A stretch of 64,000 nt of DNA from SKLM01 sp964390305 (GTDB lineage Bacteria; Chloroflexota; Anaerolineae; B4-G1), in assembly GCA_964390305.1 (NCBI GenBank), contig CAYMHT010000002.1, forward strand, positions 1 to 64,000. Reading direction: 5' to 3'. Below the pieces are notes generated by a model that was not told the DNA's origin, did no database searches, and worked only from the letters and a program-made list of their open reading frames with translations. Positions 26,984-35,370 of this stretch are shown piece by piece; within the stretch, counting starts at the first letter, position 1; each line of letters starts with the position of its first letter. The position numbers and the translations under genes are program-made.

Positions 26984-27011
26984 ACTTCGCGTAAGAAGCC
27001 TTATGCGAAGT
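26984..27011 (+). other. dif: Putative dif-like Xer recombination site
   Basis: Two 11-nt arms, ACTTCGCGTAA and TTATGCGAAGT, flank a 6-nt centre (GAAGCC). The arms are inverted copies with one mismatch. The 11-6-11 layout, the CGTAA end of the left arm and the TTATG start of the right arm match bacterial dif sites recognised by XerC and XerD. It lies in a gene-free interval, as dif sites do. It could instead be a Xer-dependent site on an integrated element or a structured RNA hairpin. Confidence 0.5.
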
Positions 27012-27289
27012 AACCGAGCTCGAAATCTGCGTCGCGGCCGCTGGCACCCTCCCACCCAGCTTGGGGGGCTTGGAGCCCAGCATGGTGCGCTTCCGTGACA
27101 CGTGTCTATGCCTGTCGTTCTGACGGGCACCCAGCGGGGAGTCCGGTGTTGCTCGGGACGCTGTGCGGCAGCTCGCTTGCTGGAGACTGACTGCCCCCTT
27201 CCTGCCCTGCCGACGAGACACGCGGCCTCCCCGCCAGCACATCCGCGGCAAACACGTTGGGCACGAGGCGGCCCGGCTGCACAGACCAC

Positions 27290-27317
27290 TTGCTCGAGCC
27301 TCCCTTTATGTTAGAAT
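27290..27317 (+). promoter_or_regulatory. Putative promoter of the S41-smpB operon
   Basis: TTGCTC (27290-27295) and TAGAAT (27312-27317) are separated by 16 nt. Transcription would start near 27322-27324, about 35 nt before the chosen ATG. This rules out the upstream in-frame ATGs at 27257 and 27308. Confidence 0.55.
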
Positions 27318-27358
27318 ACCTGGGCGCTGTGGGGGCTTCGACGGTTGTGCGGCTGCAA

Positions 27359-28525
27359 ATGGGACCATTCACGCAAAGGCGTTTACAGCTTGCTCTGATA
27401 CTCGTTTCCTTGTTCATGGGGGCCTATGCCACCGGATTCGGCGCATACGAATTCACAGGCCGCTTCCTGCCACCTGGTCGTCGCGGCATCGGACAATCGG
27501 AGCTGTTCTGGGAGGCCTGGAACCACATAGAGGAGCACTTCTACGGTGCCGTCCCATCGGCGCGAGACCGCACGTACGGTGCTGTGCGCGCATCCTTGGG
27601 GCTTCTTGACGCCCATACGGTACTCGTTGAGCCGACAGGCCGAGCGGGGGTACTGAATGAACCGCAGGGCCCGTATCAGGGGATCGGTGTCTCCCTGTGG
27701 CGTGACCGCGAGGGACGGATCTTCCTAGATCCTTCCGCTCAGTCAGCAGCTGAGCGTGCTGGAGTCCGCAGGGGAGATGTGCTCCTGGCTGTTGACCGGG
27801 AGCCGGTGACCGGCAAGACGACCGTTGCTGACGTAGAGCAGCGGCTCCAGGGTGAGCTGGGAAGCGAGGTGGTCCTCTCGGTGTCCCGCTCGCCCACCGG
27901 GACGGTCAAGCTGACAGTCGTGCGGCTGGAGATGGCGGTCCCATCTGTCACTTGGCGGATGGCGACTCCCGACGTCGGCTACATGCGCCTCGAACGGGTT
28001 GCCCAGACGACCAGCCGCGAGGTGGCAGAGGCCCTCGTTGAGCTGGAACGAGCCGGTGCTTCTGCACTGGTGCTGGACCTCAGGGACACGACTGGGGCGC
28101 TGCTGGAATCGGCTGTGGAGGTTGCCGCTCAATTCTTGCACAGACGTGACGTGGTTCTTCATCAGATGGATAGCGGTGTGGAGCGGACATTCCGGGCGAA
28201 GACTCGGGGCGATGTCAGTCTGTCTCTGGCTGTCCTGGTCAATGGAGGCACGGCCAGGGGGGCAGAGGTTGTCGCCGCCGCGCTCCAAGACCACGGCCGG
28301 GCGGCCCTCATTGGAGAGGTGTCCTCCGGCGAGGGATCGGTGCAGGAGGTCTACGAGCTGTCCGATGGGTCGTCGCTTCGGATCACCGCGGCTATGTGGC
28401 TCACTCCGCGACGACGCCGCATTGACGAGAACGGCCTCATGCCTGACGTTGTCGTCTCTGATGACGCTGCTCCGGGAGACGAGCAACTCGACCGGGCCGT
28501 GCGTTACCTAGAATCGGGGTCATAG
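27359..28525 (+). CDS. S41-family C-terminal processing protease homologue, catalytic dyad lost
   Basis: The 388-residue protein has one N-terminal membrane segment (about 9-27), an S41 N-terminal helical region (SELFWEAWNHIEEHFYG), a PDZ domain (about 100-185) and an S41 peptidase-like domain. Compared with the next gene, the catalytic serine position (SAS) reads TARGAE with Arg at about 300. The catalytic lysine (FGKG) reads SSGEGS with Glu at about 325. Both dyad residues are gone, so it should not cleave peptides. The fold and the PDZ domain are intact, and the frame is open, so it is a maintained pseudo-protease and not a decaying copy. It ends one base before the active paralogue starts. 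Confidence 0.85.
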   Translation: MGPFTQRRLQLALILVSLFMGAYATGFGAYEFTGRFLPPGRRGIGQSELFWEAWNHIEEHFYGAVPSARDRTYGAVRASLGLLDAHTVLVEPTGRAGVLNEPQGPYQGIGVSLWRDREGRIFLDPSAQSAAERAGVRRGDVLLAVDREPVTGKTTVADVEQRLQGELGSEVVLSVSRSPTGTVKLTVVRLEMAVPSVTWRMATPDVGYMRLERVAQTTSREVAEALVELERAGASALVLDLRDTTGALLESAVEVAAQFLHRRDVVLHQMDSGVERTFRAKTRGDVSLSLAVLVNGGTARGAEVVAAALQDHGRAALIGEVSSGEGSVQEVYELSDGSSLRITAAMWLTPRRRRIDENGLMPDVVVSDDAAPGDEQLDRAVRYLESGS

Positions 28526-29881
28526 ATGGATAGGACACTACGAACGGTTCTCAAGTTGTTCCTGATCGGAATCATTCTGCTGGCCGTTGCGGTGGGTATG
28601 TTTGCCGCGGGTTTTGGCTCGGCTTACCTGTTGACCGGGCAAGGGGATACGCGTGTACCGTCACCGACGGCCCGACCGTCTGCCACGCCCACTGCCCCAG
28701 CGTCCGCGACGCCTTCTCCCCCACCGCCCACTGAGCCTGCTCAGGCAGACGACCCGGAACCGACGGCGCAGCCCACCGACACCCCATCCCCCGTCTCGAC
28801 GCCAGACGACGATGCCAGGGAGGCCTTTGAGCTCTTCTGGGAGGTCTGGGATTTGGTGGAAGAGCACTACTACGGCAAGCTGCCAGACCTACGCGATATC
28901 ACCTATGCGGCAATCCGCGGGATGCTCGATACCCTTGATGACAGGTATACCGCGTTCATTGAGCCAGACGTTGCAGCCATCCTGGAAGAGGACGCCAGCG
29001 GCGAGTTTGAAGGCATCGGCGCGTTTGTCGATACGGACGAATCTGGCACGTTGAGGATCGTCGACACCTTTGAACAAGGCCCGGCGGAAGAAGCAGGCCT
29101 TCAGGCTGGCGACCGAGTCGTCGCCGTGGATGGGGAGTCCATCGTCGGTGCCCCGCTCTACGAGGCCATCGGGAAGATCCGAGGACCGGCTGGCAGTCAG
29201 GTGACGCTCACGGTGGAGCGGGAAGGGATCGGGGAGCCCTTCCCGGTGACCGTGACTCGAGCGCGTCTGGAGATTCCCATCATCGAAGCCGAGGTCCGCG
29301 AGGATGGCGTGGGTTACATTCGACTCCGTGAGTTCAGCGCTACGGCGAGCAGCGCCCTGGAGGAGGGACTCGAGTCGCTCCTGGAACAGGATGCGGAGGG
29401 CGTCGTTCTCGACCTGCGACAGAACCCGGGAGGGTGGCTTGACCAGGCCATTGAGGTGGCGGATCTCTTCCTGGGGGAGAGCTTGGTAGCAGTAGAACGC
29501 TTCAGCGACGGGACTGAGCGGAAGTTCTGGGCCCACGACGGCGACATCGCTGAGGGTGTCCCGCTCGTCGTGCTTGTGAATAACGGTTCAGCCAGCGCGT
29601 CGGAGATTGTTGCCGGCGCCCTCCAGGATCACGAAAGGGCGATCCTTGTGGGGGTTCCTACGTTTGGCAAGGGTTCCGTGCAGCGGCCCTTCGAGCTGAG
29701 CGATGGCTCTGAGCTTCGTGTTACCGTTGGACTCTGGTTCACGCCCGATGATCAGCGCATCCAAGGGGAGGGACTGATGCCTGATATCGAGGTACCATGG
29801 CCTGACGAGGAAAGACAGGAAGATCCTGACCGGGATCCCCAGCTGGAGCGCGCAGTTGAGTACCTTCTGGAAGGACGATGA
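28526..29881 (+). CDS. ctpA: S41-family C-terminal processing peptidase (CtpA-like), active
   Basis: The 451-residue protein has one membrane anchor (about 8-36), a threonine/proline linker (about 45-95), the helical segment FELFWEVWDLVEEHYYG, a PDZ domain (about 155-235) and the protease core. It keeps the Ser-Lys dyad: S357 in NNGSASASE and K382 in PTFGKGSVQ. CtpA-type enzymes trim or degrade envelope proteins from their C-termini. The ATG follows directly after the stop of the pseudo-protease. Its own end overlaps smpB in ATGATGA. The common PDZ-protease layout suggests the pair arose by tandem duplication. Confidence 0.9.
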   Translation: MDRTLRTVLKLFLIGIILLAVAVGMFAAGFGSAYLLTGQGDTRVPSPTARPSATPTAPASATPSPPPPTEPAQADDPEPTAQPTDTPSPVSTPDDDAREAFELFWEVWDLVEEHYYGKLPDLRDITYAAIRGMLDTLDDRYTAFIEPDVAAILEEDASGEFEGIGAFVDTDESGTLRIVDTFEQGPAEEAGLQAGDRVVAVDGESIVGAPLYEAIGKIRGPAGSQVTLTVEREGIGEPFPVTVTRARLEIPIIEAEVREDGVGYIRLREFSATASSALEEGLESLLEQDAEGVVLDLRQNPGGWLDQAIEVADLFLGESLVAVERFSDGTERKFWAHDGDIAEGVPLVVLVNNGSASASEIVAGALQDHERAILVGVPTFGKGSVQRPFELSDGSELRVTVGLWFTPDDQRIQGEGLMPDIEVPWPDEERQEDPDRDPQLERAVEYLLEGR

Positions 29882-30348
29882 TGACCCAGAAGGGAGTCAG
29901 AGTCGTCGCCCGCAATCGAAAGGCTTACTACGACTACCATGTTGAGGATCGGTATGAAGCTGGCCTCGTGTTGCGTGGCTCGGAGATCAAGTCGATTCGT
30001 GAGGGACGCGTCAGTCTGCGTGAGGGGTACGTCCGACCACGTGATGGCGAGCTGTGGCTGCTCAACGTCCACATCGGATCCTACAAGCCGGCCGGTCGCT
30101 ATTTTGATCACGACCCGCGTCGCCCGCGGAAGCTGCTTCTCCATCGCTATGAGATCGATCGGCTGATCGGCGAGGTTGAGAGGAGCGGGTATACGATCAT
30201 CCCTCTCCAGATGTACCTGAAGAACGGGTTGGCAAAGGTCGAGATCGGCTTGGCGAGGGGCAAGGCCAAGCACGACAAGCGGCGTGTCATCGCTGAGCGC
30301 GAGGCCGAGCGGGAGATCGATAGGGCCATGAGAGATCGGCGTCAATGA
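29878..30348 (+). CDS. smpB: SsrA-binding protein SmpB
   Basis: The 156-residue protein has the full SmpB pattern: RKAYYDYHVEDRYEAGLVL, RGSEIKSIREGRVSL, the beta-barrel core YTIIPLQMYLKNGLAKVE, and the basic C-terminal tail GKAKHDKR...EAEREIDRAM. SmpB brings tmRNA to stalled ribosomes in trans-translation. The start overlaps the ctpA stop (ATGATGA), so two adjacent ATGs at 29878 and 29881 are possible. No complete tmRNA gene is visible in the window. Confidence 0.96.
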   Translation: MMTQKGVRVVARNRKAYYDYHVEDRYEAGLVLRGSEIKSIREGRVSLREGYVRPRDGELWLLNVHIGSYKPAGRYFDHDPRRPRKLLLHRYEIDRLIGEVERSGYTIIPLQMYLKNGLAKVEIGLARGKAKHDKRRVIAEREAEREIDRAMRDRRQ

Positions 30349-31169
30349 GAAGGACCCTCGTGAGGCCCTCGCGGGTCCTGTCTGGGTTGGATCTCTATTC
30401 GATCGCGCAGGTCAACGCCTTGCCGCCCGAGCAGCGAGCCCGAGTCTACTGCAGCTTGATCCCCTTTGAGATCATTCTCCGCTTCGATATCGACCCCGAC
30501 CTCCTGAACCCGCCGAGCCGCTCCTCCCTCTTCAGGATCTCCGCCAAGTCAAACTCAGTCGCGTTGTCCCTGAAGCATGTACCCGACGCCGACGATCCGC
30601 TCCTCTACCTCCAACTGGCAGATACGACGACGGGCCAGATCGAGGTCTTGCTGTTCATCGTCAATGACCCCCATGCGGAGAGGTTCGACACAGACCGCCT
30701 GCCTGATGGCACCCCCACCCACTTCGGGACACACGGCAGGAACATCGCCGAGGAGATAAGAGCCATGAGAGCGGGGCTGGCCCCTGGACAGGTGCGCCGT
30801 GGACTGCGCCTGACGCGGGATCTCGTGCCCATCCTGGAGCGCTTCGTCACTCACCTTCACCACGACGCCGTCTACATTCAGCCGCTGGCCTACCACAACG
30901 CTATTCTCTTTGAACGTCTTGGATTCGGCTACGTGATGGGGCTGGGTCGTATGGAGTGGATCCACACCGAGTTCGCACCAGGTGGGCTGCTTCATCAGCG
31001 GCTTGATGGTTCTAACCCATTCCGGCAGCCCGGGGCCGAGAAGACGGTGCGCGGGCGGAGCTGGGCCATTCACGATGGCATCTTGGGTATGGCGTACGAG
31101 GGGATCAAGATGTATAAGCGCGTTGGCATTCATGCCGGTCTGATCACGTTCCCCGACGCTGCTTGGTGA
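30345..31169 (+). CDS. Conserved hypothetical protein coupled to smpB
   Basis: The 274-residue protein begins MRRTLVRPSRVLSGLD and overlaps the smpB stop by 4 nt (ATGA), so it is translationally coupled. I do not recognise the family. It has no signal peptide or membrane segment. The middle contains RGLRLTRDLVPILERFVTHL and HNAILFERLGFGYVMG. The latter looks a little like the end of a GNAT acetyltransferase fold, but the acetyl-CoA loop is not seen. Position suggests a role linked to protein quality control or simple cotranscription. Confidence 0.75.
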   Translation: MRRTLVRPSRVLSGLDLYSIAQVNALPPEQRARVYCSLIPFEIILRFDIDPDLLNPPSRSSLFRISAKSNSVALSLKHVPDADDPLLYLQLADTTTGQIEVLLFIVNDPHAERFDTDRLPDGTPTHFGTHGRNIAEEIRAMRAGLAPGQVRRGLRLTRDLVPILERFVTHLHHDAVYIQPLAYHNAILFERLGFGYVMGLGRMEWIHTEFAPGGLLHQRLDGSNPFRQPGAEKTVRGRSWAIHDGILGMAYEGIKMYKRVGIHAGLITFPDAAW

Positions 31170-31205
31170 TCCGTCATACTACTATACGAAACGCAGCGGC
31201 TTGTC

Positions 31206-31233
31206 TTGACAAAGAAGGGATCTGGAGTAGAAT
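31206..31233 (+). promoter_or_regulatory. Promoter of the S1-domain protein gene
   Basis: A perfect TTGACA (31206-31211) and TAGAAT (31228-31233) are separated by 16 nt. Transcription would start near 31240, about 50 nt before the GTG start. Confidence 0.7.
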
Positions 31234-31290
31234 CAAAGTCCGCGTTTATGTGTGCGAACAGGTAAAGCTCATCGACCGAGGAGGTATTAA

Positions 31291-32016
31291 GTGACCGGAA
31301 GATCAGATGATTCAGCGCTTTCCGTGAATGACCTTGAACCGAAGACCTGCCTGGAGGGAAGGGTCAAGGAGGTCGGTCTGCACGGTGCGGTGGTCGACAT
31401 TGGTTTGCCGTACGAAGGATTGCTGCACATATCTCAACTGACCGAGGACGGGGAGCTGGACGCAGTGACGGAGGCTGTAGAGGTCGGGGACGAGGTAACT
31501 GTATGGGTTAGCGAGGTGCATCCTGAGCAGAAGCGGGTCAGCTTGACCATGGTTGAACCCCCTGATGTGACGTGGGAGCAGTTGAACGAGGGGAAACTTC
31601 ACACGGGCAGAGTGACCCGTATCGAACAGTACGGGGCGTTCGTGGATATCGGTGCCGAGCGCCCTGGGCTGCTCCACGTGCGCGAGATGTCGTCGGGGTA
31701 CGTCGAACATCCGTCGGAGCTGGTGAGCGTCGGTGATGAGATCGAGGTCCGCGTTCTCAGAGTCGACCGTCAGAGGCAGCGCATCGACCTGACGCGGCAG
31801 GGGCTCGGCGAGGTTGTGGAAGAGCCCGAACCAGAGGAGGCGCCCGAGGAGGAAGAGGCGACGGCGCAGACGGCAATGGAGGCCGCAATGGAGCGGGCTC
31901 GTGCCGAGGGATACCAGGGCGCGGGTGAAGGCCGCCGCGCCAAGATGCGCAAGCGTGAGGACGCGGAGCAGGAGGACATCCTGGAGCGCACGCTTGACCA
32001 GCATTCGGAGGAGTAA
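31291..32016 (+). CDS. Two-domain S1 RNA-binding protein
   Basis: The 241-residue protein has two S1 motifs: LEGRVKEVGLHGAVVDIG (about 21-85) and LHTGRVTRIEQYGAFVDIG (about 103-168). An acidic glutamate-rich linker and a charged helical tail follow. The start is GTG at 31291, preceded by GAGGAGGTATTAA. Two S1 domains are fewer than in ribosomal protein S1 of proteobacteria; short S1-like proteins of this kind occur in several phyla and bind mRNA or ribosomes. Whether it acts as the cell's S1 protein is not clear from this window. Confidence 0.85.
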   Translation: MTGRSDDSALSVNDLEPKTCLEGRVKEVGLHGAVVDIGLPYEGLLHISQLTEDGELDAVTEAVEVGDEVTVWVSEVHPEQKRVSLTMVEPPDVTWEQLNEGKLHTGRVTRIEQYGAFVDIGAERPGLLHVREMSSGYVEHPSELVSVGDEIEVRVLRVDRQRQRIDLTRQGLGEVVEEPEPEEAPEEEEATAQTAMEAAMERARAEGYQGAGEGRRAKMRKREDAEQEDILERTLDQHSEE

Positions 32017-32054
32017 TCGCGCGCGCCAGTTCTCGTTTCTTGTCTGGGTACTAA

Positions 32055-32091
32055 GAAGCGTCTCCCTCTATCTGCCACGTGGAGACGCTTC
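32055..32091. terminator. Strong hairpin between convergent genes, bidirectional terminator
   Basis: A perfect 11-bp stem (GAAGCGTCTCC...GGAGACGCTTC) has a 15-nt loop. It lies between the S1 gene (+) and the membrane protein gene (-). The plus side continues in pyrimidine-rich CTCCCCTCCTCTC. A pure T-run is missing. Confidence 0.65.
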
Positions 32092-32107
32092 CTCCCCTCC
32101 TCTCAGA

Positions 32108-34462
32108 TTACTGCGTCACCTCGATCGAGCTGATTACGACACTGTCGGCTCCGTCTTGCCCTCCATCCCGTCGCTGGAGGCGGTCTCCTTCTGACCTGCG
32201 ATACAGCCCCACATTCAGTCTGTAGACTCCAGAGGGCATCTCGGCGGGGATACGAATCTTGTACTCGTCCCAGACGTACTTGTCGCGCGGCCAGCGTGAC
32301 GTGGGCAGCCCTCCTGGATTCAGATGGTCCCCTTGGGCCCAGGCGACATCAAGTGGTTCTGCCACGTGGACGAACGACTGATAATTCTCCGCTACGTCCC
32401 TGATGGCACGCCAGTACAGAACGACAGAAAGCGTATCCCCGGGCCGCAGCCGGGTCTGACCCAAGTCGTATCCCAGAAGCGCGATCTTCCCTCCGAAGTC
32501 GGCATGAACCTGGTGCTGCGCGGGCAACGCTTGCCCGGGTGGGGAATCTTGGTACAGGCAGCCCAGCGGATCGAGTGCTGCCAGCTTGATACACACAACC
32601 AGTGCCAGTGTGCCTGCCAGCCATAACCAAGTACCGGAGGCACACGGCAAGCGCCGTGCCTTCTCGTGGCCGTCTTCCTGGCGGCGCCAGACGAGCATGA
32701 TGACGGTCAGGATGACGAGTGCTGCAGCCGATATGGCCGTACCTGCCTTGCGCGGCGGCGTGTCTTCATAGCGGACCAGCACGTCATGCTTCCCGGCCGG
32801 CACCCTCACCGTGATGAAACCCTCGGGGCGCGCGAGTTCGATGTCGACGTTCTCGCCGTCTACGTAGGCTTTCCAGCCGGGGAAGTAGAAGGTGTACAGC
32901 CGCAGCACGAACGCCTCGGGAGTCTCGACGTAGAAGTGGTCGCGGTCTGGTCCGTGCTCAACGATGGTCACCGCCGTCGACTCCGGTAGCGTCGCCCGAT
33001 TCACCTTGTCGACTGGCCCATCGGATGCATAGGACTCGACCAGCGACTCCACTGGTTTGGGAATCATCTCCACCGTAGCTGGCAAGAAGTCCCCGGTCGA
33101 CGTGGTGCCCAATGCCCGCGTCTCTCGTTCCCAGCGTATGGTGTCGATCGGCGAGGTGCCGCCAAAATCGGAAGGCCACGGCGGGGGATAGAGCAGTGGC
33201 AGCGCTGTGACCACAACCAGGGCAAAGATCGCTGCGATGATTGGCCGACGCCACGGTCCGTGCGGCAGCACGGCGACGCTGCCCGCCGTGCACATCGCCA
33301 GCATGAGATTCGCCGGGCCGAGGAGCCGCCAGGGGAACTGCATGTACGCCATCAGGGGAACCGACTCCCAGATCATGTTCGACATCGGCAGCGTGAGGAA
33401 GATGAGAGCCATTGCGGCAGCTGAGAAGAAGAGCAGGCCCCTCCCCTTTTCGTTCCTCTCAAGCCCACTGAGGAGTCTTGCGACAACCACAACAGCCGGT
33501 ACGGCCAGGAGCCACTGCGCCAGACCTAGGTTGTGGCGGTAGCGGGGACCCGTGGCGCCCCAGTCGATTAGGCGAGACGGAGCCAGGAGCTCCCCGAGAG
33601 ACAGGAAGTGCTCCCGAAAGTCAAAATGCCCTGGTCCGATCACTTCGAGCTTGACCGCGTCGCTCTCCAGCCATGCCGGGAGCCAGAAGAAGGCGATCAG
33701 CGACGCAGCTAACGTGAAGGCGATGGGCCCCCACACCGCATGCTGCCGCCTCCCCTCGACCACGACCTGCCACACCCAATAGCCCAGCAGCAGTCCCATG
33801 ATGATCAGTCCGGTCAGATTATGGCTGAAGACAACTGCGCCTAGCGAGAGGATGCTTCCCAGCAGCTTCCATCGGGTCGGGGAGCTCATCATCCGACGGA
33901 AGAAGTAAAGGGCCAGTGGAATGAGGCAGACGGCGAAGTGCTCCGCCAAATCGCCGCGGGCGTGAGGGTCGATGAACAACACGTACGGCGAGAGGGTAAA
34001 CGAGGCGGCAGCAAGTACCCCTGCTTCAGCGTCAAACAGGTCGCGACCCAGCAGGTACGCTCCCCCGGAGGCCAGCAAGAGTCCTACCACGAAGACTGCC
34101 TTGACACCGCCGACGACGTCCACGCCAGGGAGTGCGACTGCGAACAGATTAGCCAGGTAGTAAGTCAGTGGAGCGTAGTAGTTGAAGATCGGATACCCGT
34201 AGCCGAGGTACAGATTCGGAGCCCAGCGGGGATAGAGTACACCCTCGCTGATCGCGTGCCCAATCTCGGCTGCGCGATACACGTGAAGTTCCGCATCCGT
34301 CTGGTGGGGAAGCCCTTGTCGAGAGAGGAACGGGATAGCGGCGAAAAGACCCAGGGCCAGCGCCAACAGGATGCCCCAGTCTAGTCGCGGGCCATGTTCA
34401 CGGTCCAGGTCCAGGATCGACTCCCAGATCGATCGTGGGCGGGAGCGGGCGTTAGGACGCAA
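32108..34462 (-). CDS. PTPS-related multi-pass membrane protein (GT-C-like)
   Basis: The 784-residue protein has about 12 membrane segments and the 6-pyruvoyl-tetrahydropterin-synthase-related membrane domain pattern. An early acidic loop (LPHQTDAELHVYRAAEIG) carries a GT-C-like Asp. The segment YLGYGYPIFNYYAPLTYYL follows, as in lipid-linked glycosyltransferases. A periplasmic beta-rich region ends KAYVDGENVDIELA (YfhO-like). A final soluble beta domain (about 640-784) contains PGDTLSVVLYWRA. The likely role is sugar or polyprenyl-linked transfer at the cell envelope; that is inference. The start is a TTG at 34462, for which I see only a weak ribosome site. Confidence 0.75.
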   Translation of the reverse strand: MRPNARSRPRSIWESILDLDREHGPRLDWGILLALALGLFAAIPFLSRQGLPHQTDAELHVYRAAEIGHAISEGVLYPRWAPNLYLGYGYPIFNYYAPLTYYLANLFAVALPGVDVVGGVKAVFVVGLLLASGGAYLLGRDLFDAEAGVLAAASFTLSPYVLFIDPHARGDLAEHFAVCLIPLALYFFRRMMSSPTRWKLLGSILSLGAVVFSHNLTGLIIMGLLLGYWVWQVVVEGRRQHAVWGPIAFTLAASLIAFFWLPAWLESDAVKLEVIGPGHFDFREHFLSLGELLAPSRLIDWGATGPRYRHNLGLAQWLLAVPAVVVVARLLSGLERNEKGRGLLFFSAAAMALIFLTLPMSNMIWESVPLMAYMQFPWRLLGPANLMLAMCTAGSVAVLPHGPWRRPIIAAIFALVVVTALPLLYPPPWPSDFGGTSPIDTIRWERETRALGTTSTGDFLPATVEMIPKPVESLVESYASDGPVDKVNRATLPESTAVTIVEHGPDRDHFYVETPEAFVLRLYTFYFPGWKAYVDGENVDIELARPEGFITVRVPAGKHDVLVRYEDTPPRKAGTAISAAALVILTVIMLVWRRQEDGHEKARRLPCASGTWLWLAGTLALVVCIKLAALDPLGCLYQDSPPGQALPAQHQVHADFGGKIALLGYDLGQTRLRPGDTLSVVLYWRAIRDVAENYQSFVHVAEPLDVAWAQGDHLNPGGLPTSRWPRDKYVWDEYKIRIPAEMPSGVYRLNVGLYRRSEGDRLQRRDGGQDGADSVVISSIEVTQ

Positions 34463-34486
34463 GAGGCCCTTTGGCCTTAGGTCGGG

Positions 34487-35362
34487 TTAGCGGCCCTGCT
34501 GCTCGACAAAATCGGCCATCTGCTCTGGGTGCTCGGCCACTGGGACGCCGACCGCTTCGAAGGCAGCGATCTTGTCCGCGGCCGTCCCCTTCCCTCCTTG
34601 GATAATGGCGCCAGCGTGGCCCATGCGCTTGCCCGGAGGTGCCGTGCGCCCCGCGACAAAGGCTGTTATGGGCTTGGTCATCTCTTCGTCGATAAACGCT
34701 GCGGCGTCCTCCTCGGCGGTTCCCCCTATCTCCCCGATGAGCACCACTTGTTCAGTCTCCGAGTCTTCCTCAAACAGCTTGAGCACGTCAATGAAATCGG
34801 TTCCGATGATCGGATCGCCGCCGATTCCCACGCACGTCGTCTGTCCCAGTCCTCGGCCCGTGAGTGCGTACACAACCTCGTACGTGAGCGTTCCAGATCG
34901 AGAGACGACTCCCACAGGGCCGGGCGTACCAATGTGACCCGGCATAATCCCGACCTTCGTCTGCCCCGGTGACAGCAGCCCGGGGCAGTTGGGTCCGACC
35001 AGGCGAGAGCCCTGCTGATCCAGATACGCCCGCACGCGGATCATGTCCAGCACGGGAATCCCCTCCGTGATACACACGATCAACGGGATGCCTGCGTCCC
35101 CAGCCTCGATCATAGCGTCAGGCGCGAATCGCGCGGGCACGTAGATGATGGATGCGTTAGCCCCGGTCTGCTCCACAGCCTCAGCCACCGTGTCGAAGAC
35201 GGGGACGCGCCCGCCGCAGGCGCGCTGCCCCCCCTTCCCTGGCGTGACCCCCCCCACGATCTGTGTGCCGTATTCGATCATCTGTTCGCTGTGAAACTCG
35301 CCTTCGCGACCAGTGATGCCTTGCACGAGCAGCAGTGTCTCTCTGTCCACTAGAATTGCCAC
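34487..35362 (-). CDS. sucD: Succinyl-CoA ligase, alpha subunit
   Basis: The 291-residue protein has the CoA-binding Rossmann domain (VQGITGREGEFHSEQM, GGVTPGKGG, SIIYVPARFAPDAMIEA) and the ligase half, including VGIGGDPIIGTDF. The phosphohistidine lies in MGHAGAIIQGG. It works with SucC to make ATP or GTP from succinyl-CoA in the TCA cycle. GTG 35362 is the start, 8 nt after the sucC stop, with GGGGGAAT upstream. In TCA-cycle bacteria sucC precedes sucD, as here. Confidence 0.96.
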   Translation of the reverse strand: MAILVDRETLLLVQGITGREGEFHSEQMIEYGTQIVGGVTPGKGGQRACGGRVPVFDTVAEAVEQTGANASIIYVPARFAPDAMIEAGDAGIPLIVCITEGIPVLDMIRVRAYLDQQGSRLVGPNCPGLLSPGQTKVGIMPGHIGTPGPVGVVSRSGTLTYEVVYALTGRGLGQTTCVGIGGDPIIGTDFIDVLKLFEEDSETEQVVLIGEIGGTAEEDAAAFIDEEMTKPITAFVAGRTAPPGKRMGHAGAIIQGGKGTAADKIAAFEAVGVPVAEHPEQMADFVEQQGR

Positions 35363-35370
35363 GATTCCCC

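Larger units (their letters stand above)
26473..27289. other. Gene-poor interval containing the assembly gap
   Basis: No open frame in this stretch resembles a known protein on either strand. It holds the N run, a dif-like site at 26984-27011 and a small perfect hairpin (ATCTCC-CC-GGAGAT near 26861). I searched by eye for RNase P, SRP RNA, 6S and tmRNA cores and found none that fit. A gene broken by the gap cannot be excluded. Confidence 0.5.

Noticed and set aside
26984..27011. Rho-independent terminator reading of the inverted repeat
   Set aside because: No T-run follows on either strand and no gene ends nearby. The 11-6-11 dif layout fits better.
26984..27011. loxP-type site
   Set aside because: loxP has 13-8-13 architecture; the spacing here is 11-6-11, and only the ACTTCG piece is shared.
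26690..27260. RNase P RNA, SRP RNA or 6S RNA in the gene-poor interval
   Set aside because: The conserved cores (GAAAGTCC-type P4, GGAAGGNAGCAG) are absent on both strands.
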